DNA from: Verrucomicrobiales bacterium
Lineage (GTDB): Bacteria > Verrucomicrobiota > Verrucomicrobiae > Limisphaerales > UBA1100
NCBI GenBank assembly: GCA_002721895.1
Contig: PBLV01000002.1
Location: 4,070 to 51,675, forward strand
Reading direction: 5' to 3'
DNA length: 47,606 bases
A program made the translations under genes and the position numbers. The notes beneath the pieces were generated by a model. That model made no database searches, had not been told where the DNA came from, and worked only from the letters and a program-made list of their open reading frames with translations. Below, piece after piece: positions 37,051 through 44,782 of this stretch. Positions within the stretch are counted from its first letter, which is position 1; the number at the start of each line of letters is the position of its first letter.

Positions 37051-38442
37051 GTGAGCGAACCCCACGACTTGGCCATCATCGGCGGCGGCCCTGGCGGCTA
37101 TGTCACCGCCCTGCGCGCCGCGCATGCCGGCCTGCGTGTGGCCCTCATCGAGCAGGCCGCCCCGGGCGGCGTTTGCCTGCACACCGGCTGCATCCCCACC
37201 AAAACCATGGCCGCCGGAGTGGACATCCTGCGGCATGCCCGCGATGCGGGCGCCATCGGCATCACCGTGAACCAGGCCGCCAACCAGCTTGCCGGCATTC
37301 ACCAGCGGCGGCAGGAGGTTGTGGCCCAGCTTGCCAAGGGGGTCCGGACGCTGCTCGACAAGAACAAGGTTGAAGTAATGCATGGACGCGGCCGCCTGCG
37401 TTCTGCCAGTGAAATTGAAATCGCTGGCGGGGAGCCAGTTGCTCTCGCCAATCCCCGCGCCATTGTACTCGCCACCGGTTCGCGCCCCACGGAAATCCCC
37501 GCCGCTCCGCGCGATGGAACGCACATATTAAACAGCGACGACATCCTCAACCTCAAGCAGGCTCCAGCGCGACTGATCATTCTCGGCGGCGGCTACATCG
37601 GGTGCGAGTTTGCCAGCATCTTTGCCCAACTGGGCAGCGAAGTGACCCTCATTGAGCTGGAGCCACGCCTGTTGCCGGGGATGGACCGCGACTTGGCTCA
37701 AGTACTCCAGCGCCATTTCAAGCAAGCCGGGATTATCCTTCACCTTTCCAAGCGGCTGGAACAGGCCGTTGCCGGGGACGGAGTGGTGGTCACACTCGAT
37801 GACGGCACGGAAATCCAAGGCGACCAACTTCTCGTCGCCGTGGGCCGCACCCCCAATACTGGCGACCTCGGCCTGGAACAGGCCGGTGTGGAGCTTGAGG
37901 GCCACTCGATCCGTGTCAACGATTACATGGAGACAACTGCTACGGGCATTTTCGCCATTGGCGATGTCACCGGGAAGATGCAACTCGCACACGTGGCCAC
38001 TGCCCAAGGCCGCGTTGTCGTGGACAATCTCCTTAATCCGAGTGCCGGCGTCTCTATAGATTATGCCCAAGTCCCCGCCGCCGTCTTCACACATCCGGAA
38101 ATCGCTACCATAGGCCTTTCGACGGCGGCGGCGGAGGCCCAAGGGCTGCCTGTGCAAACCGGCCGGTTTCCCTTTGCCGCCATTGGCAAGGCACTTGCCG
38201 CGGGTGAGACGGACGGTTTCGTCAAGCTCATCGCCCATGCCGAGACAGGCCAGTTGCTGGGCGGACACATTATTGGCGGTCATGCTGCCGAGTTGATCGG
38301 CCAGATCACCTTGGCCATCAAGCTGGGGGCCACCGCGCGACAACTTGCGGAAACCATCTTCGCCCACCCGACTCTCAGTGAGGCTGTCCTTGAGGCGGCC
38401 GAGGGCACTTTTGGCCCTGCCACCCACACTGTGCGCCGATGA
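37051..38442 (+). CDS. lpdA: Dihydrolipoyl dehydrogenase
   Basis: This 463-residue flavoprotein reoxidises the lipoyl arm of the 2-oxoacid dehydrogenase complexes or glycine cleavage system. FAD-binding DLAIIGGGPGGYVTALRAAH is N-terminal. The redox pair is Cys42-Cys47 in GGVCLHTGCIPTK. NAD-binding LIILGGGYIGCEFASIFAQL is central, and the C-terminal catalytic His-Glu pair is in FAHPTLSEAVLEAA. The start is GTG (VSEPHDLAII). No E1/E2 genes lie nearby, so which complex it serves is unknown. Its stop overlaps the following exonuclease gene (ATGA). Confidence 0.95.
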   Translation: MSEPHDLAIIGGGPGGYVTALRAAHAGLRVALIEQAAPGGVCLHTGCIPTKTMAAGVDILRHARDAGAIGITVNQAANQLAGIHQRRQEVVAQLAKGVRTLLDKNKVEVMHGRGRLRSASEIEIAGGEPVALANPRAIVLATGSRPTEIPAAPRDGTHILNSDDILNLKQAPARLIILGGGYIGCEFASIFAQLGSEVTLIELEPRLLPGMDRDLAQVLQRHFKQAGIILHLSKRLEQAVAGDGVVVTLDDGTEIQGDQLLVAVGRTPNTGDLGLEQAGVELEGHSIRVNDYMETTATGIFAIGDVTGKMQLAHVATAQGRVVVDNLLNPSAGVSIDYAQVPAAVFTHPEIATIGLSTAAAEAQGLPVQTGRFPFAAIGKALAAGETDGFVKLIAHAETGQLLGGHIIGGHAAELIGQITLAIKLGATARQLAETIFAHPTLSEAVLEAAEGTFGPATHTVRR

Positions 38443-38978
38443 AAAATATCGTCTACTTCGACCTGGAAACCCAGAAATCAGCCCACGAGGTCGGCGGGTG
38501 GAATCATATCGATCGCATGGGCATGAGCGTCGGCGTGACCTACAGCACCACGCGCGGCGACTATGCCATCTACGGCGAGCCGCAGGTCGACGACCTGATC
38601 AATGAACTTCAACGCGCAGACTTGGTGGTCGGTTTCAATCATATCCGCTTCGACTATCAGGTCCTCCACGGCTATACCCCCCTTGACCTCCGGCAAATCC
38701 CTTCCTGCGACATGCTCATTGAACTACAGAACACTCTCAACCACCGGCTTTCCCTTGATTCCATTGCGCACGCCACCTTTGGCATCGAGAAAATCGCCGA
38801 TGGTCTGCAGGCTCTGGACTGGTACAAGGAAGGTCGCTTGATGGAAATAGCCGAATACTGTTGCTTCGACGTGAAAATCACCAAGATGGTTCATGAATAC
38901 GGGGCCGCCCACAAGAAACTCCACTACACCAACAAGTTTGGCAGCAAGCTGTCCGTCGAGGTGGATTGGGAAGCCTGA
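38439..38978 (+). CDS. DEDDy 3'-5' exonuclease-like protein
   Basis: This 179-residue protein is a stand-alone RNase H-like exonuclease domain. The DEDDy pattern can be traced: Asp8 and Glu10 in YFDLET, Asp72 in GFNHIRFDYQVL, and Tyr140-x3-Asp144 in EYCCFDVKIT. The Ser/Leu-rich motif LNHRLSLDSIAHATFG is common in the 'RNase_H superfamily' proteins found next to helicase genes. The substrate (DNA or RNA) cannot be told. It overlaps lpdA by four bases, so the two are translationally coupled despite unrelated roles. Confidence 0.82.
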   Translation: MKNIVYFDLETQKSAHEVGGWNHIDRMGMSVGVTYSTTRGDYAIYGEPQVDDLINELQRADLVVGFNHIRFDYQVLHGYTPLDLRQIPSCDMLIELQNTLNHRLSLDSIAHATFGIEKIADGLQALDWYKEGRLMEIAEYCCFDVKITKMVHEYGAAHKKLHYTNKFGSKLSVEVDWEA

Positions 38979-39060
38979 TGGAAAGTAAAAACCACAACTT
39001 AAAAATCAAAAACGGGTCCTTCGCTGCCATTGGCACTTCGGCGCCCTGGCTTTTTACTTT

Positions 39061-40371
39061 TCAAGGCAGCGCATTGGCAACGCCTTGGGCGAGCTTTTGG
39101 CGGTAGGCTGCGTCGGCCACCTTTTTTGCTTCGGTGGGATTGGAGAGGTAACCGCCTTCAACGAGGATCGCCGGTCGTTTCTGGCCTTTTAAAACTGTCA
39201 TGAATCGGATTCTCCGCACGCCGCGGTCGGGCATGCCACAGGTGGCGAGCATGCTGCTGTGTACGCGGCAGGCCAGTTGCAGGTTGCGTGTGTCGTAGGT
39301 GTTGTTGGGCAGGGCGGTGTTGATGCGGTCCGGGCTGCCGCGCGTGAAGTGTGAGGGCATTCCCACCGGCGCGATGCAGTAAGTCTCCAGCCCACTGACC
39401 GCGCGTGAGGCGGAGTTGAAATGCAGGCTGATGAACAGTGCGGCGTTGACTCGGTCCGCAAACTTCACGCGGTCGGTCAGGCTCAGGGCCTTGTCGGTCG
39501 TGCGGGTTAGGTAAACCTTCCAGCCCTTGGCTTCGAGCAGTCGCTTCAGCCGCAACGCCCAGTCGAGCGTGTAGGTTTTCTCTCGCGTCTTGTTGTAGAT
39601 GCTTTGCGTGCCCAGATTGGTTTTGCCGTGGCCGGGGTCAATTACCACCACGCGTCCCAGGGCCGGGAACCCCATGGATATGGGTTCGATTTGTTTCTTG
39701 ATGTCTAGGTGATGCAGGTAGAGGTGGCCCTTCACCAGCTTGGGCGCGAACCCCAGCCACAACTGCATGCCTTGACAATGGGCCAAGCGATTGCCCGGCA
39801 TCAGGTCAAAGCGCAGCCCCGAGAGTACGAGGCGATGCAGCACTTCGCGGCCCTGCTTGTAACGGGCAAACAGCCGGCTGCCTTTTCGGCGACCCCATGC
39901 TTCCAGCGATACCCATTCCGTGCCGCTGAGTTTCATGCTATACGCGGGCGCGGGCAAATTGACATGGACCATGTTGGCCGGCGGGAATTGCCCGGGCGCA
40001 ACGGGTTGGGGCCGGGTGATTTCGCGGGGCGGCGGCGCAGGCGCAGGCGTGGGTGTGGGTGGTTGAGGGAGGTGTGGTGCGGGACGTGAAATGGTAGTGG
40101 CGGGAGGTGGTGTGGGCGTCGGCTGGGGCTGGACAGGACGCGTTGCGGGCCTGGGCGGGATCGGCCGAGGAGGTGTCGTGGACGGAGGGATGGGCTTGGG
40201 GGGCTGGGGCGTGGGGCGCGGGTTGACAATTGTCACATGCGGCACCGGCGCGGGATTTGCTCCCGGCGCGCGATACACGATGGGTTTGCTGGTGCGCGGG
40301 GCTCCCTGGCAACCTGCCAACAGGGCCAATACAAGCCACACTCCACGCCACTGGCCTTGGATTCGTTTCAC
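39061..40371 (-). CDS. N-acetylmuramoyl-L-alanine amidase (Amidase_3), lipoprotein
   Basis: This protein of about 436 residues cleaves the amide link between muramic acid and the stem peptide. The N-terminus is a lipoprotein leader (GVWLVLALLAGCQG). A proline-rich linker of about 110 residues (PTPQPPKPIPPSTTPPRPIP and similar) may span the periplasm. A small beta domain (about 140-230) follows, then Amidase_3: zinc ligand His in VVVIDPGHGKTNLGTQS, LTRTTDKALSLTDRVKFADR, zinc ligand in LFISLHFNSAS and the catalytic Glu in RPAILVEGGYLSNPTEAKKV. The start is problematic: GTG at 40371 is the best standard codon, but it lies inside a perfect AAAGGAGGTGA sequence (see findings). Confidence 0.9.
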   Translation of the reverse strand: MKRIQGQWRGVWLVLALLAGCQGAPRTSKPIVYRAPGANPAPVPHVTIVNPRPTPQPPKPIPPSTTPPRPIPPRPATRPVQPQPTPTPPPATTISRPAPHLPQPPTPTPAPAPPPREITRPQPVAPGQFPPANMVHVNLPAPAYSMKLSGTEWVSLEAWGRRKGSRLFARYKQGREVLHRLVLSGLRFDLMPGNRLAHCQGMQLWLGFAPKLVKGHLYLHHLDIKKQIEPISMGFPALGRVVVIDPGHGKTNLGTQSIYNKTREKTYTLDWALRLKRLLEAKGWKVYLTRTTDKALSLTDRVKFADRVNAALFISLHFNSASRAVSGLETYCIAPVGMPSHFTRGSPDRINTALPNNTYDTRNLQLACRVHSSMLATCGMPDRGVRRIRFMTVLKGQKRPAILVEGGYLSNPTEAKKVADAAYRQKLAQGVANALP

Positions 40372-40378
40372 CTCCTTT
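40363..40378 (-). promoter_or_regulatory. Perfect Shine-Dalgarno sequence without a standard start codon at normal spacing
   Basis: On the minus strand AAAGGAGG (40378-40371) continues TGAAACGA and then ATC (40362-40360) in the amidase frame. The only nearby standard start, GTG at 40371-40369, overlaps the SD core. Such a strong SD is unusual in this window. Confidence 0.5.
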
Positions 40379-40493
40379 GACGGTTTGAACCGCAAAAACG
40401 GCCGTATTCTAGTCAAAACGATTCCGGGGTCGAGCCTTTTCCTGTCAACGCACTTGCCGTCGCCTTCGCTCCGCCCCCATACTCGCCGCACCG

Positions 40494-41051
40494 ATGCGTA
40501 TTCTTATCGCCATCACCGGCGCCAGCGGCGCCATCTATACACAGCGTTTGCTCGACCGGTTGGACGGCTTGGGACACGAGGTTCATGTGATCCTGAGCAG
40601 TTACGCGCAGACAGTCCTTGGGGAGGAATTGCCGGATGGCTTGCACTTGCCCGGGGGCGCGAAACAGCATTCTGCCAAAAGCATGCATGTGCCGTTTGCG
40701 AGTGGCTCCAGTGCGGCGGATGTCATGGTGGTCATTCCCTGCAGCATGGGGACGCTGGGGCGCATTGCCCACGGCACGAGTGAGGATGCGCTCCTGCGTG
40801 CGGCGGATGTTGTTTTAAAGGAGGGGAAAAAGCTCATTTTGGTGCCGCGCGAGACGCCTTTAAATCTCGTGCAGATCAGGAACATGGAACTGTTGTTGCA
40901 GGCGGGCGCGGTCATGCTGCCCGCCAATCCTTTCTTTTACAGTGGTGCATCGACCATCGAGGAACTGGCCGACACGGTGGTTGCGCGAGTTCTGGATCAA
41001 ATGGGCGTGCCTCACGACATTGGCCCGCGCTGGACGGAGGAACTGGATTAG
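40494..41051 (+). CDS. ubiX: UbiX-like flavin prenyltransferase
   Basis: This 185-residue enzyme prenylates FMN to make the cofactor of UbiD decarboxylases. The N-terminus MRILIAITGASGAIYTQRLL binds FMN; SMHVPFASGSSAADVMVVIP then CSMGTLGRIAHGTSEDALLR are the conserved core, and LILVPRETPLNLVQIRNMEL completes the active site. ANPFFYSGASTIEELADTV is typical near the C-terminus. It is divergent from the amidase gene, and its stop overlaps the stop of the convergent cinA by three bases. No ubiD is in the window. Confidence 0.94.
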   Translation: MRILIAITGASGAIYTQRLLDRLDGLGHEVHVILSSYAQTVLGEELPDGLHLPGGAKQHSAKSMHVPFASGSSAADVMVVIPCSMGTLGRIAHGTSEDALLRAADVVLKEGKKLILVPRETPLNLVQIRNMELLLQAGAVMLPANPFFYSGASTIEELADTVVARVLDQMGVPHDIGPRWTEELD

Positions 41052-42289
41052 GCGCGGGGTTGACTTTTCGGTTTTGGCAAGTGGGTGCGCAACAGGTCGA
41101 GTGCCTGCTGGGTGGCCACGAACTTGAAGGTTGCGCGGTCAACGGGATTATGCCGCTGGATGGCGTGGGTCTCGGTGGGGGTGGTCAGGGCAATGTGAAC
41201 GGTGCCCACCGGTTTGTCTTTCGTGCCTCCTCCGGGGCCGGCGATGCCGGTGGTGGCGAGGGCGTAGGTTGTACCGTGGAGGCCACGAGCGCCTTCGGCC
41301 ATGGCGCGCGCGGTGGGCTGGCTCACGGCGCCGTGTTCAGAGAGGGTGTCTCCTTCAACTCCCAGGATGGTTTGCTTGGCGGTGTTGCTGTAGGTGACGT
41401 GGCCGGCGTGAAGAACGGCGGAGGCGCCGGGGATATTGGTCAGGCGGTTGGCGAGATGGCCGCCGGTGCAGGATTCGGCCAAAGCCAGAGTTTCGCCTCG
41501 CTGAGTGAGGCGTTCAATGATGTGTTGCTCAAGGGTGTCATCATCGACCCCGAATATGAAGGGGCCAATGGTTTTGCGGACGAGAGTCTCGGCTTGATCG
41601 ATCAGGGTTGGATCGGATGCGCGAAGCCGGAGATCCACCTCGCCGTTGCGAGCGCAGTAGCCGATGTCGAGGCCGGCCAACTCGGAGAGTGGCGGGCTTA
41701 CTTTTTCCTCCACGAGTGATTCGCCCATGCCGGCGATTTTCAGAATGCGGGTTGTGGCCGGGCTCGCGGGGGGACAGTGTTCCCTTAACAGAGGCAAGGC
41801 TTGGCTGGTGAACATGGGGCGGAGTTCGCGGGGTGGACCGGGAAGCATGAGGAGATGCGTGTTCTGGTATTTTAGGAAAAGGCCGGGAGCGGTGCCGCGG
41901 GCGTTTTGGAGGATCGTGGCGCCTTGGGGGACTTGGGCTTGGGCAAAGACACTTTCGGGCATGGGCCGGCGAATCCGCTGGAAGATGGTGGTGATGTGTT
42001 CGCGGACGGAGGGATCTTCGCGTAGGGGGAGTCCGAGCAGGGCGGCAATGCGGCCCCGGGTGATGTCGTCCGCGGTGGGGCCGAGGCCGCCGGTGGTGAT
42101 GATGAGGGTGGCGCGTTCAAGCGCCTCGCGAACGGCGCCCTCGATGGCGGGGGCGGTGTCGGGGATGGTGACTTGCCGGGTGAGGGTCCAGCCGTGGGCG
42201 TCCAGCTGGGTGCCAAGCCATTGCTGGTGGGTGTTGAGAACCCGGCCCAGAAGCAGTTCGCTGCCGGTGGTGATCAACTCAATGTCCAC
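41048..42289 (-). CDS. cinA: CinA-family protein (MoCF domain plus NMN deamidase domain)
   Basis: This 413-residue protein has an N-terminal molybdopterin-binding-like domain (IELITTGSELLLGRVLNTHQ, TLIITTGGLGPTADDITRGR) and a C-terminal CinA domain (ALAESCTGGHLANRLTNIPG and YALATTGIAGPGGGTKDKPV). The C-terminal domain in other species is an NMN amidohydrolase recycling nicotinamide mononucleotide; the N-terminal domain can have ADP-ribose pyrophosphatase activity. I start at GTG 42289, which aligns with family N-termini (VDIELITTG); a TTG at 42313 adds eight residues. It is divergent from fur. Confidence 0.93.
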   Translation of the reverse strand: MDIELITTGSELLLGRVLNTHQQWLGTQLDAHGWTLTRQVTIPDTAPAIEGAVREALERATLIITTGGLGPTADDITRGRIAALLGLPLREDPSVREHITTIFQRIRRPMPESVFAQAQVPQGATILQNARGTAPGLFLKYQNTHLLMLPGPPRELRPMFTSQALPLLREHCPPASPATTRILKIAGMGESLVEEKVSPPLSELAGLDIGYCARNGEVDLRLRASDPTLIDQAETLVRKTIGPFIFGVDDDTLEQHIIERLTQRGETLALAESCTGGHLANRLTNIPGASAVLHAGHVTYSNTAKQTILGVEGDTLSEHGAVSQPTARAMAEGARGLHGTTYALATTGIAGPGGGTKDKPVGTVHIALTTPTETHAIQRHNPVDRATFKFVATQQALDLLRTHLPKPKSQPRA

Positions 42290-42330
42290 GCCGGACGTTG
42301 GCAGGTTTGGCAAAAGGGGACAACCGCGCG

Positions 42331-42359
42331 TTGACTTGGCGATGGGCTTTTTTCATAAT
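42331..42359 (+). promoter_or_regulatory. Candidate fur promoter, leaderless
   Basis: TTGACT (42331-42336), 17-bp spacer, CATAAT (42354-42359). The ATG at 42367 lies seven bases beyond, so I prefer it over the ATG at 42358, which overlaps the -10 box itself. Confidence 0.5.
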
Positions 42360-42366
42360 GCTCCTC

Positions 42367-42849
42367 ATGCTGGAGGCGGGCACAGACTTACGCGCGAATG
42401 CCAAGGCGCGTTTCTTTGAATTTCTGGAGGAGAAGAACCTGCGCTTGACGGGCCAGCGCCGGGCGATTGTGGATGCCGTATTCAGCACGGATGAACATTT
42501 CACCGCGGAGCAACTGCTTGAGATGGCGCGAGCGCGGGATGAAAGTGTGTCCCGCGCGACGGTGTATCGCACACTGCCGTTGTTGACGGAGAGCGGACTG
42601 GTGCATGAGATGGATTTCGGCAAGGACTACAAGATTTATGATCCCAATTACGCGGATCATCCCAACCACAATCATTTGATTTGTGAGGACTGTGACAAGA
42701 TCGTGGAGTTCGAAAGTGATCAACTGGAGCGGCTGGAAAGCGAAATCAGCCATGACTTGGGGTTTGAGGTGAAGACGCAGCAATTGCGAATCACCGGCAG
42801 TTGCGAGGAATTGAAGAAACTCGGCGCCTGCAAAAACAAGGCCATTTGA
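42367..42849 (+). CDS. Fur-family metal-responsive repressor
   Basis: This 160-residue protein has the Fur winged helix (KNLRLTGQRRAIVDAVFSTD, SVSRATVYRTLPLLTESGLV) and the dimerisation domain with metal ligands (HPNHNHLICEDCDKIVEFES). The first structural-zinc pair CxxC is present; the second pair is not a plain CxxC but CEELKKLGAC near the C-terminus. This makes the choice among Fur, Zur and PerR uncertain. The start is taken at 42367 because of the -10 box just before it. It leads an apparent operon with the membrane cytochrome-like gene three bases downstream and is close to the porin and flavin genes. Confidence 0.93.
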   Translation: MLEAGTDLRANAKARFFEFLEEKNLRLTGQRRAIVDAVFSTDEHFTAEQLLEMARARDESVSRATVYRTLPLLTESGLVHEMDFGKDYKIYDPNYADHPNHNHLICEDCDKIVEFESDQLERLESEISHDLGFEVKTQQLRITGSCEELKKLGACKNKAI

Positions 42850-42852
42850 CCC

Positions 42853-43434
42853 ATGGGCACTTCTTCCCGGGCGGCAAAGCGGCCCACACAACTCTCCCCC
42901 TTGGCCAAAGGGGTCGTGTGTTTCGCGGTTGCGATTTCCTTCATTACCGGGTTCATGACGAGCGAGATGCTGGAAGATCAGGAGCCTTCCGAGGGGCAGG
43001 GCATGCTGCAGGGGCAGGTGCAGACATTGGATCCGGAATTGTTTGGTGACGGCGAGAGTCAGCCTGCTCCTCCCGCGGAAAAGGCTTTTAATTGGCGTGG
43101 TCTGCATGGGCTAACCAGCCCTTTTATGGCTATTGTTTTTGGTTGGCTGTTGTTTCAGCATTTTGGCGGCGGTTTGCGAATGAGAAAGAATTTGTGGTCC
43201 GGGCTACCGTTAGCTGTAGTATTCGGCGGACTAATATTGACCGGTGGGTTAATCCTATATCCAGAGTTTCTTTTTGGACTTGTGGATTCTCATTCTCGCG
43301 AAAACTGGCTAAAAGAGACACATGACTTCCTAGGTTGGCTACTTTTGGTTCTTTTTGTCGTACATTTGATTGGAGCAAAAAAAGTGAGGAAATTTTTTGA
43401 GAAATCTATTGACACTGAGACTCGCTCTCATTAG
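42853..43434 (+). CDS. Four-helix membrane protein, candidate b-type cytochrome
   Basis: This 193-residue protein has helices at about 18-36, 84-104, 117-137 and 158-174. A Glu/Gln-rich loop (about 37-80) sits outside the membrane. Histidines are placed near helix ends: His85 and His103 in helix 2, and His157 and His171 in helix 4 (ETHDFLGWLLLVLFVVHLI), 14 residues apart, the usual spacing for two haems on a helix. It resembles short cytochrome b561-like or DUF4405-type proteins, though I cannot claim the family. From about 43,080 onward base composition becomes more A+T-rich. Context (Fur upstream, FMN-binding protein and ApbE downstream) fits a membrane electron carrier. The stop is followed by repeated operator-like motifs. 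Confidence 0.6.
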   Translation: MGTSSRAAKRPTQLSPLAKGVVCFAVAISFITGFMTSEMLEDQEPSEGQGMLQGQVQTLDPELFGDGESQPAPPAEKAFNWRGLHGLTSPFMAIVFGWLLFQHFGGGLRMRKNLWSGLPLAVVFGGLILTGGLILYPEFLFGLVDSHSRENWLKETHDFLGWLLLVLFVVHLIGAKKVRKFFEKSIDTETRSH

Positions 43435-43494
43435 ATTGAGCCGGAACACGAGATCGGGACTCGATCTCATTTAAGGGTTATTTGAGATTGAGTC
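43419..43494. promoter_or_regulatory. Three copies of an operator-like motif GACTCGxTCTCATT
   Basis: Copy 1 (43419-43432) spans the stop of the cytochrome-like gene. Copy 2 is at 43458-43471. Copy 3 is inverted at 43494-43481 with two changes (CTCAAT, CAAA). Copies 2 and 3 form a 14-bp stem with one G:T pair (43456-43469 and 43483-43496) around a 13-base loop, and GAGATCG/CGATCTC at 43450-43468 is a smaller perfect palindrome. Copy 3 covers the -35 box of the porin promoter, where a repressor would block transcription. Confidence 0.5.
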
Positions 43495-43511
43495 CCTGTT
43501 TCATCTATAAG
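43482..43511 (+). promoter_or_regulatory. Candidate porin promoter, leaderless
   Basis: TTGAGA (43482-43487), 18-bp spacer, TATAAG (43506-43511). The ATG at 43517 starts five bases after the -10 box. No Shine-Dalgarno sequence is present. The -35 box lies within the inverted operator-like copy. Confidence 0.5.
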
Positions 43512-43516
43512 TAAAT

Positions 43517-44782
43517 ATGAAATCAATGTTAAGAAGTAAGCTCGGGCTCTACGCCGCGGCTTTTTGTTTATCTGTTCCGATTGTTCACGCTCAAAATGCT
43601 AATGAAGATCGCATTAAGGCGCTTGAAGATCGGATTAAACTAATGCAGGAAGACCTCCAGAAAATTCGGGCTAACGGTGAAGTGGATGACCCGTTTGATG
43701 GTGCTCTTCTCACCAAGAAATCTGGCATGAAACTTCATTTCTACGGTGAAGCGAAGTACAACTGGACCAAGGGTTCCAATGGAAATTATTTCGATCCGCA
43801 TCGGTTTGTAATGATGCCGTCTTACCAGATCAACGATTGGATCTACTTCAACTCCGAGTTGGAAATAGAACACGGCGGTGTTGACGATAAAGACAACAGT
43901 CGTTGGCGTGGTGCCGTGGAGCTGGAGCAGATGTATGCCGATGTTAAAGTAAACGACTGGTTGAACTGGCGTTCGCTTGGTGTATCGCTGATTCCCGTGG
44001 GTACCATCAATCTATACCACGAGCCAGACCTCTTTTACTCCGTGCATCGTCCGATTATGTACAAGTACGTCATCCCATCGACATGGATGGAAGGTTCCAC
44101 TGGCTTGTTTGGCGATGTGCCCGGTGTCGAGGGCCTGAGCTACATGTATCTGATATCGCAGGGTCTTAGCTCGGCGGATGCCCAGATCGACGACAGTAAA
44201 GGCACGCGTAATGCTCGCCCGAACATGTACGCCAAGGGTGATAACCGCCAATTGGCCCATTCGTTCCGCCTCGCCTACGATGGCTCCGGGGCGGAGACGG
44301 AATGGCTCAAGGGCTTTGCGGGCAGTGTATCCACTTACCTTGGCAACTATCAGGAGAACACCACCTCTGATACATCCGCCATCCTGTGGGATGTGGAAGC
44401 CAGCTACCGTTTCCAGAAAGGCGCGCTCAAGAATCTTGAGCTGATTGCTGATTACGCCCAGTGGCACTTTGGCGACCCCAGCGCGATTGCCGACGTAAAC
44501 GTGGGTGAAAACCAGTATGGTTACCGCCTAGAGGCCGCGTATCACTACGGCTTCGGCTCCGGTGGCCGGAAATTGGTGCCGTTCTTCCGCTACGAGGGAT
44601 ATGACCTCTCGGACGATGGCGCCGGCAAGGCTGGCTTCGTCGAGTCTGGTTCCAAGAATTACCTCACCTATGGTGCAGCGTTGTTCCTCGACCCGGCCTT
44701 TGTAGTCAAGGCCGCTGTGAGGCAGTCTTTGGACGCCGCCTCCAGTTCGGAGTTCTCTCTGGGTGTCGGTTACCATTTTTAA
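43517..44782 (+). CDS. Outer-membrane porin-like beta-barrel protein
   Basis: This 421-residue protein has a signal peptide (MKSMLRSKLGLYAAAFCLSV then PIVHAQ) and a short coiled coil (NEDRIKALEDRIKLMQEDLQ). A barrel with alternating aromatic strands follows (KLHFYGEAKYNW, DWIYFNSELEIEHGG, EASYRFQKGALKNLELIADY) and it ends in Phe (EFSLGVGYHF), the outer-membrane insertion signal. The layout matches phosphate-selective porin O/P-like or long-chain transporter-like families, with no certainty. FMN-binding and ApbE genes follow directly (no gap to the next start), so it may let a metal chelate or electron acceptor into the periplasm. Confidence 0.8.
   Translation: MKSMLRSKLGLYAAAFCLSVPIVHAQNANEDRIKALEDRIKLMQEDLQKIRANGEVDDPFDGALLTKKSGMKLHFYGEAKYNWTKGSNGNYFDPHRFVMMPSYQINDWIYFNSELEIEHGGVDDKDNSRWRGAVELEQMYADVKVNDWLNWRSLGVSLIPVGTINLYHEPDLFYSVHRPIMYKYVIPSTWMEGSTGLFGDVPGVEGLSYMYLISQGLSSADAQIDDSKGTRNARPNMYAKGDNRQLAHSFRLAYDGSGAETEWLKGFAGSVSTYLGNYQENTTSDTSAILWDVEASYRFQKGALKNLELIADYAQWHFGDPSAIADVNVGENQYGYRLEAAYHYGFGSGGRKLVPFFRYEGYDLSDDGAGKAGFVESGSKNYLTYGAALFLDPAFVVKAAVRQSLDAASSSEFSLGVGYHF

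Noticed and set aside
38979..39062. Possible terminator between the exonuclease and amidase genes
   Set aside because: Arms GAAAGTAAAAACCA (38981-38994) and 39047-39062 pair imperfectly with a loop of about 50 bases, and the right arm enters the amidase stop; too weak to call.
40440..40493. ubiX promoter TTGCCG ... TACTCG
   Set aside because: The spacer would be 20 bp and the -10 box is poor, so I do not list it.
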